Shown: positions 23,010 to 35,524, counted from the first letter of the stretch. The stretch is 64,000 bases of DNA from Macrobrachium rosenbergii (GCF_040412425.1 NC_089792.1:23864858-23928857); one strand, 5' to 3'. The notes: a model not told the origin generated them from the letters alone. Numbers and translations are program-made.

Positions 23010-23915
23010 TATACAAGTTTACATTTCATTGCTAAACTTGACTGAAAATTAAGGTTAATTATTACACTGATAAAATTTAAAGCGTTTTTTGCAGCTGCAA
23101 CTGCATAACTGTTTTAAATACTGAAATCCCTAAGGAGTGACCAGCGTAATGAATCATAGGTGTAGTTACTGCAAATTACAACTGTGGTTAAAAAAATATC
23201 CAATGATGATACTGAATATTATGTAATTATCATCCATACAAGGTCAACAGATGAATACCTCAAAGTTATTTTACAAAGATTTTACTACCTTAAGCTTGAC
23301 GACAGCACGTGCCAAGTGTCATTTACTTGTTATAAAAACGCAGACTTAACTAGAAAGATGAGATATAAAAAACAAAAATTCCTCTCAAGAATGAAGGATT
23401 TTGTAAACTTATGTGGAAGAGTGCTTAGTCGTGAATATGGGTCGATTTGCAATACTCCCTGAAGAGTGAGGGAGTGAAGAGCATGTCTGAAAGCTAGACG
23501 TAGTCCGCAACGCGTAATTAACAACGTCATTATATATCAAAACGCATTTTCGTTCCTAAACAATTCCCTAAGAGTGGAAGCAAAAAATCTCCGATTAATC
23601 AGTGGACTGGAGTAAAGAACGAGGGAGTCAAAGGAGGGGAGTGGGTCGAGTGGCGTCCTCATTGTGCAGGAAGCTCCTCCTCCTCCTCCTCACCTGCTTG
23701 TTTGGAAAATGGTGCGCGCAGCCACGTCCATCACACAACCCACCAGCTTCCTGTTCAAATACAACTACAGAGCTGGTTCTGAGGGCTTAGCCATGTGGAA
23801 AAAAAGGGAAGTGAGTCTTACATCATAATAAAACATAAGTGCAAAATATAGTCGCTAGAAATACTTGAAGAGATACAATACAGCACGACAAATGAGCGAA
23901 AATGCCTCTGACAGC
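23010..23915. other. No recognisable gene
   Basis: It includes a 92-codon open frame (23184-23462) with no known motif and a GC-richer stretch with (CTC)n at about 23665-23690. Not interpretable further. Confidence 0.4.
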
Positions 23916-23919
23916 ATGG

Positions 23920-23980
23920 GATTCGTACCTCTGTAGGATCGAACCAATGGACACACATCTCCAGTAAGACTGCTCGATTC
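23920..23980 (-). repeat. tRNA-like SINE head
   Basis: The minus strand reads CGAGCAGTCTTACTGGAGAT, then TGTGTCCATTGGTTCGATCC. GGTTCGATCC is a B-box match. The A-box is poorly preserved. Likely a SINE remnant. Confidence 0.4.
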
Positions 23981-24435
23981 AAGAAAATGTTTTCACCAGG
24001 TGCTGACCTTTGTCTCCGTCAGTTTTCAGATTTTGGTTTTTTAAGAAAAATTATAGTTTCTGCGATAATGCTTTTTCTTCGTTTATATAATCGCCTTTTG
24101 AAACTTTGTGTAACAAATCATTCCATGAACACTTTAACAATGTGGCTGGGTTAAAACAAAAACAAAACAAAAAACGTATAGTATCCCAACGCGAAATCAA
24201 ACTTTATAAATGAACCCCGTCCATACAAGCCTTTTTTAAATCGGTACAGTATAACCATTTTTACAATATAAATCTAAGATTTGCCAGCAATTTGCAGCTG
24301 GACTGAACACTTAAGAGGCGTGAGATAATGCACTCAGATACTTTATATATGCACTTTAGCTTCACACAGCACGGAGTGTGTCAAGGATGTGGATTCACCA
24401 GTTCATAGCTGCCAGTGATCACTTCCAAAGATGGC

Positions 24436-24510
24436 CTTCGACGCAGCGTAGTGCTTAAAGCGCATTTCTCTCTCCGACACAAGTTTGAAGCTCGGCGACA
24501 GAAACGGAGA
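24436..24510 (+). repeat. tRNA-like SINE head
   Basis: GCAGCGTAGTGCTTAAAGCG resembles an A-box region. CAAGTTTGAAGCTCGGCGAC, 38 bp later, resembles a B-box. Spacing is close to that of tRNA genes, but pairing of the arms is poor. Confidence 0.45.
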
Positions 24511-24654
24511 ATTCTCATTTTTCTTTATTTATCCGTTTAAACTGCATCCCAAAAATTTTAAGAAATTAAAAGATAAGCGTTCATTTCAAGGCTTTTATAT
24601 TACCAAAGATGTGGTGAATGTGGTCAAGATATTTCATACATATATCTAATCCAC

Positions 24655-24684
24655 CAAGGTCTATAGATTAATCTATAGACCTTG
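24655..24684. repeat. Perfect 30-bp palindrome
   Basis: CAAGGTCTATAGATT is followed directly by its exact reverse complement. There is no spacer. It could be the collapsed end pair of a fold-back element. It lies about 45 bp before a (TA)n tract. Confidence 0.95.
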
Positions 24685-24725
24685 TAATCCACACGCACAT
24701 ATACATACATATACACACACAGACA

Positions 24726-24730
<5 letters not shown>

Positions 24731-24794
<64 letters not shown>

Positions 24795-24795
24795 C
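24731..24795. repeat. (TA)n microsatellite
   Basis: About 60 bp of TA repeats with flanking CA/TG-rich ends. Confidence 0.96.
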
Positions 24796-25467
24796 TGTAT
24801 ATATGCGTGTGTGTATGTATTTAGTTCCCATCTTTTATTACACAGAGTTTCATTTATTTTCTTTTCTTATGTATATAGCTTGTTCCTCTTTTGACAATAC
24901 TAAATTATTTTCCTTTCCTGTCCGCCCTCCAAAACTTTCAGCGTTTTGTTTTTTTATACTCTGAATAAAAAAAAATCGCTCCCTTTTGAACGCTCGTTTT
25001 ATGCATCAGTTACTGGGCATTCCACGTCGTCTCAATCTTGCCCTTTATTTGTTATTACTGCTTTTGCTAAGCTGAGAGTCTAAGAGCTTTCCTATTTCTA
25101 AGGTTGTCTCTCAACCTTCCCCATTTTCACCATATTTGTTGCAAGATGCTAATCTGAATCATAAACCATATTCATAATGGCCTAACAATTCGTCACGATA
25201 TAAATATCTACCCTTGAAAAGGGATGAAAATGAATATCTGCAATTTATTTCAATCAAATTATCTCGTCTGAAATTAATACTGGCTATAAAATTGTTAGGA
25301 AGAGAGAATGATTTTAAAATGTGTGACACAAATTACTTCAACACCATGGCTTGTAATTTTATACCAGTAAATCTCATTGAATATATATTGTTTTGTATAA
25401 TAAATTTCGGCATCGTGGATTTTACCTACATTATTTCTTGGTCTGTAATTAATGTTTTTAATAAACA

Positions 25468-25470
<3 letters not shown>

Positions 25471-25537
<67 letters not shown>

Positions 25538-25566
25538 GAACTCGCGCGTACACACACACACACACA
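25471..25566. repeat. (TC)n then (CA)n microsatellites
   Basis: (TC)n at 25471-25533, then a short unique spacer and (CA)n at about 25549-25566. Confidence 0.95.
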
Positions 25567-25742
25567 TAATCATGAACTTACACATGCAAAAACGTAAATA
25601 CTGCATCAGTAAAATAGTTAATGTGATTAGCATAGACGAGGATATGAGAGGACCAATACTGTTTGTCATTTAAACCAGTAGAGTGCAGTACGAAGCTTGT
25701 TAATTCGCTTAAAATTTTTTGCTCATTGTTTCCCTTGACAGC

Positions 25743-25746
<4 letters not shown>

Positions 25747-25801
<55 letters not shown>

Positions 25802-25814
25802 GTACACACACACA
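25747..25814. repeat. (TC)n then (CA)n compound microsatellite
   Basis: About 50 bp of TC followed by CA-rich sequence. Confidence 0.95.
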
Positions 25815-25948
25815 AGATATCCGAACTTAAATATCTCACCGTTTCCAAACAGATATACATGACTAGAGGTGAGAAATAATTAAAAAGTTACATGTTAAAG
25901 CTGACATTATTGTATACCAATGTCTAAGTAACTATCAAGGCTTATTTG

Positions 25949-25952
<4 letters not shown>

Positions 25953-26017
<65 letters not shown>
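25953..26017. repeat. (TC)n microsatellite
   Basis: About 65 bp of pure TC repeats. Confidence 0.97.
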
Positions 26018-26021
<4 letters not shown>

Positions 26022-26176
26022 TTTACTAATCTACATCAATCAACTGTCATGCTAATCACAATTTCACAAACAAATAAATTATTGAAACTTCAACGAATAG
26101 GAAGTTTATGATGGTGAAACCGATGGCTGTCAGTCATGATCATTCTTTTATTACTGACTCGTTCACTATACACTAC

Positions 26177-26227
26177 TCTCTCTGTCTCTCTCTCTCTCTC
26201 TCCCTCTCCCTCTCTCTCTCTCTCCCT
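26177..26227. repeat. Imperfect (TC)n microsatellite
   Basis: TC repeats with CTCCC interruptions, about 50 bp. Confidence 0.9.
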
Positions 26228-26397
26228 CAGTGGAACATCATCACCATGGAAACCTGGAGCTTGGCTGTGCCCAACTGTTTTCCTCACCATAAATCAATAC
26301 TTTATACCACCATTCTTCCCCCCACCATTACCCCCAATTCTGCTGCCATTCCCTTACCTGTCTACCATACACTTCTACCCACGCTTATTACCTTCCC

Positions 26398-26431
26398 CTT
26401 CCCCTTCCTCCTCCTCCTCCTCCTCCTCCTA
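26398..26431. repeat. (TCC)n microsatellite
   Basis: CCTTCC passing into CTC triplets, about 30 bp. Confidence 0.88.
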
Positions 26432-26679
26432 CTTGCTATAAAAAGACTCTCCTTTCGTCCCTCCTCAGCACAATTCGCGAAATAACCAGCCGGCGACGCC
26501 ACATTTGACGCTTCACTTTCAATCAATTTAAATGATCACAAACATGCGTCATGTGATCACATAAATAAATTGCCTCAAAACAATGCTGTCAAGTCCGGCG
26601 ACGCATACCTAGTCGCTGCGTTTAAACGAATGATCGCTAATTGAATAAATTAGAGCAATTATCAAGAAAGAAGGGTATG

Positions 26680-27140
<461 letters not shown>

Positions 27141-27166
27141 TCCTCCTTTCAATTAGAGATTATTCG

Positions 27167-27168
<2 letters not shown>

Positions 27169-27245
<77 letters not shown>
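27169..27245. repeat. (TA)n microsatellite
   Basis: About 77 bp of TA repeats beginning roughly 30 bp beyond the right fold-back arm. Confidence 0.97.
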
Positions 27246-27249
<4 letters not shown>

Positions 27250-27319
27250 ACAACTGGTGAATAGTTTCATAAAAATGATCATTACACAAATCACGGTGTT
27301 TGAAAATATGCTAAGCCAA

Positions 27320-28130
27320 AGCTGCTTTACGCTGTAACTATGAAATTCTTAAAGACACCGAATAACTTTTACTTTTTCAATGTACACCATGAAAATACAG
27401 CAATCTTGGAACAATCCCGGTAATTATGTATTTCCTGAAATAAACCAAGACGCCATGGAATTTCTAAAACAATAATCAAAGTACTCATATAATTTACGGA
27501 ATCGAGAACTGTAATATATTCTTAATCTGTCCATAAGAATAATCGTGATCCATAGCATTCATTTAGTGTACGGTGAAACCCAAATCCCTCCAACTTCGAA
27601 ACGAAGATATTCTTTGCAAAATTCATACAATCAAATTTCACAGATGAAAAACGGGGATCGTAGAACAAAAAAAAAAAGCCAGTAACCACAGCATTCTTAA
27701 GAGGAACTCGATATTTATCACTTTTACAAATCAACCCTTATATTTTGGAGTCCTAAAAAAGTATAAGCAACAATGCATTCCATTATTTTCCTCCTCAATA
27801 TTCTTACAACGAACGAAGGCACAATGGCATTCTTAAAAATATACAAAGAATTACAATGCACAAACGATTCGTTTTCCAAATTTATCCAGTAACTTTTGCG
27901 TCTTTAACATAAACACAGTAACCTCTGCATTTCATTAATATCCCCATTAACCGTCGAATCCTTACAATAAAACCAGTAACGTTTGCCCCTACAATTTTCA
28001 CAACCATCAGATCTTGAAAATAAACCTTGAAACCTTTGCGTTCTCAACCTTTTCCCAGTAACAATTGCATATATAAACCAACCTAGTAACATAATTATTC
28101 TTAAAAATTTCTTTGTAACTTTTACTCTAG
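27320..28130. repeat. Degenerate ~29-bp minisatellite
   Basis: The motif CAGTAAC.TTTGC.TTCTTAA recurs. CAGTAAC or a close variant begins at 27887, 27916, 27974, 28056, 28084 and about 28112, with a weaker copy at about 28027; intervals are 28-31 bp or a multiple. Weaker matches extend back to about 27320 (CTGTAACTATGAAATTCTTA) and include 27680. Divergence is high. A 115-codon minus-strand open frame over 27904-28251 falls mostly in this repeat and I do not regard it as a gene. Confidence 0.6.
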
Positions 28131-28149
28131 AACAAAGGGTAAACGCCGC

Positions 28150-29165
28150 ATCATTGAAATGAATCCAATATCGCACTACCAAGGCAAAACCAATTACGAA
28201 TCCCAAAAGAAGCGACCAGCGACCACCTTTTCCAGGGACAGATCGGCCCACATAATCTCCTTTTATACGAGAACCTTATACGACTTCCACCTGGAGAGAC
28301 GAGTCATTCGGAGTAACAAAATCTTGAAGGGCTGTCCGCCATTTTGACGAACATGTAATCAGAGCAACAGGTGCCGCACAAACTTCGCACTGATGAAAGA
28401 CCTCTTGTTCGACAGCCTGTCACCTGAAATACTGAAGGCAGATTGATATATGGGGGGATCCACTCCGGCACACAAAGACACGCACATGGAAATTAAAAAC
28501 ACACGAACATTCACACGCACACGTGATATACATGCAAGTATGTATGTGTGAATGTCTGTGTGTGCGTGTACGGATGTGAGTGTGTGTGCGCGTGTGTGCG
28601 TAAATGTTTTGCAGATTTATGCACATTTCATAACAAGTAACTAACAGACTAAGAAAACGATTCGGAGACGCATGAGCAGGTACACTTTCATGCATATGAA
28701 TGTATATTTCTTTCAACCGCTAAGCCCGTTTCCCATAAGGAGGGGTTAGGCGCCACCTCCTTATCCATCACCTGTCAAATCAAGAGTGAATCCATAAGCA
28801 AAAAACTCGCACAACATCCTGAGAAAAACAAATGAAATATAAAGCTCGCCAACAAAACGACATTCACCTCAGTTTGAACACACTCTTGGGCTTCCTCGAT
28901 ACATCGGTCCTTCCTTTCCCAAACTCTTCCATTCACTGACTCAGTTCTCTACAAGTGGAAAAGCAACTCAAAGCACTTTGAGATTGTTGTCACAGGCGCT
29001 CATCTTTTCAGTACCACACATTATCCACCTATCATAAGTCACATTAACTACGAAAAGACTCTTCTCCCCAATTTCTTTCATTCATCTTTCTTCGACATTC
29101 AACAAAGACATCTGCCTTCCATAAACGAACAAAAATTCCACGAACAAAAATTCTTCTCTAGCCAC
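28150..29165. other. No recognisable gene
   Basis: It contains a CA/TG-rich stretch at about 28495-28600 (imperfect CACACG and TGTGTGCG runs) and otherwise unique-looking DNA. Confidence 0.45.
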
Positions 29166-29172
29166 CTCTTTT

Positions 29173-29460
29173 CTCCTCTAGAATTCTGGTAGAGATTCTG
29201 GGCAGCAAGATAAAGAGATCTAGAAAATGTGGGAGATGAAGTTAATTACGGATCTAATGGTGGAACTGGGGAAAAATAAACCGGAGTTGCACTAAGAATT
29301 AATAGTTGGAGGTCCTGGACAACAAGACCGAAAAATTGAAAGGGGATTGGATGTAAAGGCTAAAATGTGAGTGCCTCCAGGAGCTGAAGGGACGCTGTAA
29401 AGACCCTTTAGCAATGCCTACAGTGCACCCCATGACGGTTCTACCCTACTACGGGGAAGT
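29173..29460 (-). repeat. Interspersed decapod repeat, copy C
   Basis: It shares with copies A and B the phrases TTGCACTAAGAATTAATAGT, GAGCTGAAGGGACGCTGTAA, and GCAATGCCTACAGTGCACCC, and ends TACCCTACTACGGGG. It is closer to copy B (39244-39610) than to copy A. The AATTTAGGCC end is missing, so it is truncated. Confidence 0.68.
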
Positions 29461-29673
29461 GTTTTGTGTGAGTCACCTCTTCTCTTGCACTCATTCGTCA
29501 ATTTACGTCAAATGCATTCATGAATCAGATTTTTACATTCGTCACTCATTAAAACTAACGTCAACTGCTCCAAATTCCTGGATTCCATTTACTCTTCGTA
29601 GCTTTAATTTGCCAGTAGTATGAAATTTCACTTGGTAAATATTATTTTAACAGTCACACACACGAACAGACAC

Positions 29674-29683
<10 letters not shown>

Positions 29684-29710
<27 letters not shown>

Positions 29711-29715
29711 GTATG

Positions 29716-29811
<96 letters not shown>

Positions 29812-29828
29812 ATATATATATATATATA
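29684..29828. repeat. Long (TA)n microsatellite
   Basis: About 145 bp of TA repeats with three short interruptions (GTATGTAT, TTATATAA). Confidence 0.96.
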
Positions 29829-30118
29829 TGTGTGTGATACACATATTTATTCACAAATATCGTTTAATTTTCATTTAACTATACCTCAGAAATAGCTTAC
29901 ACTCAAGGGAATTATTACTGACACGGGTTTCGTCCCTGGTATATATACAGAAGAGTCGATATCAACAGTACATTTATTTCTCTTAGTGACTCAGTGATCA
30001 AAGTCACAGTCTATCGTTGTTTCTAAACCGCGCAGCAGTTGTAAGTTATTCCTGACGTACAGTGCATTGGATATTAAACGATATTTACAGCTTAATATTT
30101 GTGAATATATAAAAGATC

Positions 30119-30133
30119 ATGCGCGCGCGCGCG

Positions 30134-30200
<67 letters not shown>
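30119..30200. repeat. Compound (GC)n(AC)n(AT)n microsatellite
   Basis: GCGCGC, then ACACAC, then TATATA in one continuous tract of about 80 bp, the only GC-dinucleotide run in the window. Confidence 0.95.
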
Positions 30201-30201
<1 letters not shown>

Positions 30202-30204
30202 CGT

Positions 30205-31100
30205 TAGCCATTTGTGTTATAACTAGCCAGGATACTAAATGGTTGTCAATAACATTATTTCAGGATTTGCTAACTCACTATTATTATGACATCTGCGTCT
30301 GGCATTCAGGCATAACCTGTTTCCCATCATCCACTGATGTTCTATTATAATAATAATCACTACATTTTTGTACGCCACCAAACAGCTAACAACAATATAT
30401 TAACAGAACCTTAGTTTTCATTTTATTTTTCTTCATCCTGTAAGTTAACGGATGAGAGCAGTTACCTCTGTTGAGATCCTTGACTATTCTGACAGTTAAG
30501 GTACAGATTTATGTAGCTGAAGCAATGGTTCAAGTCATGACCCCCTCATCTGAGGGAGAACTACATGTTTGCCAGGTCTGGTTCTAATCATCAATTTACT
30601 GAATTATAGTAAAAACATCTAATTTCCCCAATCTTCACCCCTATTTTTGCTCTCTTTTACTGATGCTTGGTATGGCGTTTATTAAGGCCCTCTTGTCAAA
30701 GATGGCATATTTAATTCTACTGGTGTAATTGTTTTTCTGTTATGTCGCCTGCCATCAAAAATCTTGGCCAACTTTCTTCGACTTCCTGAGGTTCTTTGTC
30801 CCAGGCATTTGTCCTTTACATTAACACCGGAGTAGCATTATCTAGGTAATGGCTCTTCTTTTACTGATGACTATTTCAACTAAGTTCATAACGTTTATAT
30901 ACATTAAATTCTCATTCGCACTCATACATAAATTCTTTTCCATGCCGGGCATTTGATAAGCTTCATATCTGTCATATTCACCGTCGCCTCTCCCTAATCC
31001 AATTTCACACAAGTGCAATTTTTAGAATTTGAGAGATCCCAGAGTGCTGATACATTAACTTTTTTTCTTTTTTAATTTTCCGAGAACCCTAGACAGAAGG
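30205..31100. other. No recognisable feature
   Basis: AT-rich DNA with no supported gene or repeat. Confidence 0.45.
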
Positions 31101-31112
31101 TTACTACTCTCA

Positions 31113-31172
31113 TCCTGACACTCGAACTCAAGTCTTCAAGACTCAGGCACTCAACAAGCATGTGCAATATAG
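31113..31172 (-). repeat. tRNA-like SINE head
   Basis: The minus strand reads TGCACATGCTTGTTGAGTGC ... ACTTGAGTTCGAGTGTCAGG. GAGTTCGAGTG is a B-box match and the upstream GTTGAGTGCCTGAG an A-box-like stretch. The tRNA fold is not intact. Confidence 0.45.
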
Positions 31173-31179
31173 GCTACTC

Positions 31180-32275
31180 AAAGGGCCCAAACAGCCATTG
31201 CAAAATGGCTGGGGTTAACCAACCATTAAAATCCATGAATTTAATGTGTGTGGGCTGACCAGTGCCCTCCCTATGGTTAAATTAGGAGTTCTTATGGTGA
31301 CGCAAATTCGACCTTGCCTCTTTGACCTTAAGAAAGCCTTTCATACATATGTAAGAATCGCCATCTAATATATCATGCGTAGGAGTGTTTTACCATTGAT
31401 AAAACAACATATATTGGCATCTGTAAATCTGAACATAATTAGTCATATATTTTTGGTAGCGTAGGTAAAATCTTCTTGTATGTACAAAGGGCACAAAATG
31501 CAGTCAGGCACAGTGTAAATAAAGAGAAAAAAATCAAACATTACTTCCATCATATACATACGCAACACGTAACTTGAACATTTCGTGTGAACAGAGATTC
31601 TCCTTGGGAAATAAAATAGAAAACTGCACAGATATGAACCTACTGTTAGGCTTAGCTGAAGTCTACAGGAAAGTTAAGAGGAAGGACATACTTAAAGCGA
31701 ACAAAAAGAAGAAGTTAAGAGACACCCTCTTAGTAACTGGGTTTCCTTATCAATGGGATAAGTAAGAGCATTCTTGGTAATAAAGGGAAGCAGCTTATAT
31801 TAGATACCAGGTAAAGGCTGATGATGATCCTATGAAAAGTGGTTCAACTGTATCAAAGGGTAAAGCTTTAGAGACTTCCAAGATACGGCGTAGGCATCAC
31901 CACCATGTGGAACGCTGAGTGGAAGCGCAGCTTCAAGAAACTGGATTATCTATATATAACGACCAAAATTTTTAGTTGCCATGGTTCACTTGTGCCACAC
32001 CCAAACAAGGCAATACTCATTTCAAGGCCTTAGGATAGTTTGATGTTCTTATTCAATAAAATCGGACAAAAACAGGTTAGTTAGGAAAAAATATAATTTA
32101 TCTGTGAAGTGGAGGGAATTTGTTTAACTATTTTAAAGGATATAACAGTTCTGCAAAATTTGTCGATGAGGATAACGGGGGATAATTAACCAAGATAAAT
32201 GATAGCTTTATTAGCTATGAAGTCTAAATTTTCAAAAGATAATTCTTTAGTGGATTCGAAGACTTTAACTTTATC
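31180..32275. other. No recognisable gene
   Basis: It may include the body of the SINE remnant just upstream. A 63-codon lysine-rich open frame at 31574-31765 has no motif I know. Confidence 0.4.

Positions 32276-32278
<3 letters not shown>

Positions 32279-32329
<51 letters not shown>
32279..32329. repeat. (GA)n microsatellite
   Basis: About 51 bp of pure GA repeats. Confidence 0.97.
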
Positions 32330-32332
<3 letters not shown>

Positions 32333-32392
32333 GCATACAAATAACTGTACACACTGTACACACACATACTGTATATACATATATATATACAG

Positions 32393-32393
<1 letters not shown>

Positions 32394-32433
<40 letters not shown>
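32394..32433. repeat. (TA)n microsatellite
   Basis: About 40 bp, with a second short TA run at 32500-32523. Confidence 0.95.
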
Positions 32434-32436
<3 letters not shown>

Positions 32437-32824
32437 TCTTCTTCTTTTAACGTGCTTTTATTATATATGCCTTCTTTGAAGGACTTTTGATATATATCGA
32501 TATATATATATATATATATATATACATACGCCCTTTCTTACATTCGAGAAGTTATTGCGTGGGTATAGATCATATATTCATGTGGATAGATATATAGATA
32601 TATATAACAACTCTTATTAATTCATATACACTCTTCATAAACACCATTTGAAAGGTACAATCAAAGTTGGTGAAGTGGTTGAGTTTCTACAGCGATATCC
32701 TCACGTTTTCTGAGGTCATAAAATACTAATGGTCAACCGCCTTCCAGTCAACCCAACTGTAACTGGGTTACACCGTCTGGTGCGGTGAAGTAATTGCTTG
32801 GACCTGGCAACTTCTCAGTAACTT

Positions 32825-32853
32825 AAACCAGGAGGTATTATACCTTCTGGTTT
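32825..32853. repeat. Near-perfect 29-bp palindrome
   Basis: AAACCAGGAGGTATTATACC followed by TTCTGGTTT is self-complementary apart from one base per arm. It lies just before a TA tract. Confidence 0.8.
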
Positions 32854-32861
32854 ACTAATTA

Positions 32862-33011
<150 letters not shown>

Positions 33012-33166
33012 GGCCCACTGTAGTTTCTGTCGGAACAGATTTAGAATCGTCACCTGAACACCTGACACTTCCCAGCTGCGCCTTCCACTCAACACTCTTT
33101 CACGAAGGTGGACCTGAACATTATCAGTGGAGGCTTACATGATGAGGTTTTTGCAGCCGGGTACAA

Positions 33167-33192
33167 TTCATACTCACTTTCGTGAGTATGAA
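33167..33192. repeat. Hairpin: 11-bp stem, 4-nt loop
   Basis: TTCATACTCAC, loop TTTC, then GTGAGTATGAA. The arms are perfectly complementary. No T-run follows. Confidence 0.85.
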
Positions 33193-33199
33193 CTCAACC

Positions 33200-33960
33200 A
33201 CACTGTCTGAAAATATAGTTCTTTGCCCGTTAAATATAGATAATATAGATCTTTAGTGAGTTCATATGTTTTCTCTTATTTAGTCAGATCATCACTTAAA
33301 CTGACATTTAGTATTGCTCAGTAAACTGGATGACTGCTGTTTGTTTTTCTACTTTGTTATTATGCAGCGGAACACTGACAATGAAGAATATGGGAGCTTC
33401 AGTCCGATGCAGTTGAAAACGAGGAAACTGTTCAGTGTAAAATGAATTAGAATTAATTGTTAGATTCTGCATAATGCAAAAACTATAAAGAATTCGGCGA
33501 ACAACCAAGCAGCCTCCAGGGAACCTTGATGATCATGAGTTGCAGCCTTGTTGAAAAATTGGGACGGAGGCACCCGAATGATCTTTTTTTCACTGTTGCT
33601 GTGTGTATTTTTAGTAATATACCTCCACATATGATTATTTAGTTTCCATAATTTAGTATTCCGTTCTTTTATTTTAACATTTATACAATATAACATGAGA
33701 CTAATACAAAGCAACTGAGTACTGTTAGTTAATAGGTATCATTTTAATTTGTGTTGTTTGCTTAATGGAAATTGTTGGGTGTTCGGGTAATCTCCTTCCA
33801 TATTTTTAGCTCTGCATAAAATCACAAATAAAATCACTTTGACTTCTGCGCCAGTGATATTCAGAAGTGTATGCGTTATATTGCCAGGATGATCCGCCGT
33901 TCATTTTATGAATTCCATATTCAGTTTGATAAGGAATCACTGTAGTCCTGAAGCCACGGG
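33200..33960. other. No recognisable gene
   Basis: AT-rich DNA. Minus-strand open frames (33308-33508, 33460-33714) have no recognised motif. Confidence 0.4.
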
Positions 33961-34040
33961 ACCGAACTTATTATGTGTGTATATATGAAAATATATTATA
34001 TATATATGGATATATAATATATGAATCACGGCGATGAGAT

Positions 34041-34237
<197 letters not shown>

Positions 34238-34336
34238 AATCAATATATCAGTACCCTCAAAAAATTAAAATTATATATCCTTCCCAAGGATAGTACACTT
34301 AGAACAATTTATATTTGAAAGGCGTTTAGCTCCTTC

Positions 34337-34372
34337 CAAATATATATATATATACAATTTATATTTATATAT

Positions 34373-34424
<52 letters not shown>

Positions 34425-34436
34425 TATATGTATATA
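34337..34436. repeat. Imperfect (TA)n cluster
   Basis: Short TA runs at 34337-34354 and 34378-34433, interrupted by CAATTTATAT and ACATATATATGT. Confidence 0.92.
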
Positions 34437-34699
34437 TGGGGTAGCCCGTTTCCATACTACCTGTTGATACATCGTGCCCCTTGGGCATCTGATGGAGGAA
34501 GGGCCCTCCTTAGGTGTGCTCTTTGTGTACTTTTCCATGAGTTGCATCGAAGGATAAGTCTTCAGGGAAATGGGAAAAACCATCATAAACTGCCGATAAG
34601 TCGACATTTTTGCGAAGATCGACGACGAAAATGTCCCCTCACGTCTCAGAGACACCTTCAAAGCTAATACTGGTCGAGGCTTCACGACAGGGAAGGGTG

Positions 34700-35460
34700 A
34701 TAACGACCAGCTTCTCCTTCCGGACGTCCTTCTGCATCTCCGATTTAATGATACGACACATATCCATCCCTTTCATCGTACTTCCATATTTCTCACCCTT
34801 TCACTTCTTCTTGTACCACAAACACTTAGTAAATGGTTCATGTACAAAGCTTCCACCGTCTTTCTTTCATTCATATTCAACATCCACATTTCACTTCCTT
34901 GGTTTCACCTCATTCTTTTGCACACATCTTGCTGTCTTTCTTCCTTCGCCTACTTTCTGACCCATCCGCCATCGTGCAGCTGCATTTCAAATAATTTCTT
35001 TTTTTCCTTCACTAAACTCCTCATTTCCTTATCCCACCATTTATTGCTTTTACTTCTTTGTTGGACGAGTCGGTTGAGCTTCAGACTGTCATTCGATGGG
35101 CCGAGTCAATTCCCGCCGCCGGCTGATGAAGAGTTAGAGGAATTTATTTCTGGTGATAGAAATTCATTTCTCGCTATAATGTGGTTTTCACAATACTGTA
35201 GGTCCCGTTGCTAAGTAACCAATTGGTTCTTAGCCACGTAAAATAAGTCTAATCCTTCGGGCCAGCCCTGCTGTTAATCAGCTCACTAAAACTTAATAAC
35301 TTTTACTCCTTCTTCCACAACCCCTTCATGGAATTTTAATACAATTCTTGCAAACTTTTAACTTCTGTGCCTATAGCCCTAGCCTTCCCTACTTCCTCTT
35401 TAACACTCTAACTTGTTTTCATCATCCATACAGCTACAGTTTTATCAACTCCTTTCCAGC
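34700..35460 (-). pseudogene. LINE fragment interrupted by a SINE
   Basis: On the minus strand, sequence 5' of the SINE (35460-35300) translates in pieces to KEEVGKARAIGTEVKSLQEL. Immediately after the SINE the LINE resumes with WWDKEMRSLVKEKKKLFEMQ (about 35035-34975), the linker between endonuclease and reverse transcriptase in LINEs of this kind. Further on it reads NERKTVEALYMNHLLSVCGT and RRSERVRNMEVR (about 34880-34770), which normally lies near the C-terminus, so most of the reverse transcriptase is deleted. Frames are broken and no catalytic residues remain. Confidence 0.6.
35059..35298 (+). mobile_element. tRNA-headed SINE nested in a LINE relic
   Basis: Second near-complete copy of the SINE at 1675-1960, about 240 bp. 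The head reads TTGGACGAGTCGGTTGAGCT; the B-box region (GAGTCAATTCCC) is more degraded than in the other copy. The body and TCCTTCGGGCCAGCCCTGCT are well conserved and the 3' end lacks the last GGTCTGGTTAAAC. Flanks CTTTTACTTCTT (35047-35058) and CTTTTACTCCTT (about 35299-35310) form a 12-bp target-site duplication with one mismatch. Insertion splits a minus-strand LINE fragment, giving a relative age: LINE first, SINE second. Confidence 0.82.
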
Positions 35461-35480
35461 TTGAACCTCTAAAAATAAAT

Positions 35481-35520
35481 ATATATATATATGTGTATAT
35501 ATATGTGTGTGTGTGTGTTT
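35481..35520. repeat. Short (TA)n/(TG)n compound microsatellite
   Basis: About 40 bp of TATATA passing into GTGTGTGT. Confidence 0.9.
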
Positions 35521-35524
35521 ATGG

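Noticed and set aside
27904..28251. 115-codon minus-strand open frame
   Set aside because: It lies over the degenerate 29-bp repeat and has no recognisable domain.
28495..28610. CRISPR-like or satellite array
   Set aside because: Only imperfect CA/TG repeats; no regular spacer structure, and the window is eukaryotic.
34428..34685. Opposed open frames of 79 and 106 codons
   Set aside because: They border the LINE/SINE composite and a TA tract; neither frame has a recognised domain, and the LINE signal downstream is in broken frames.
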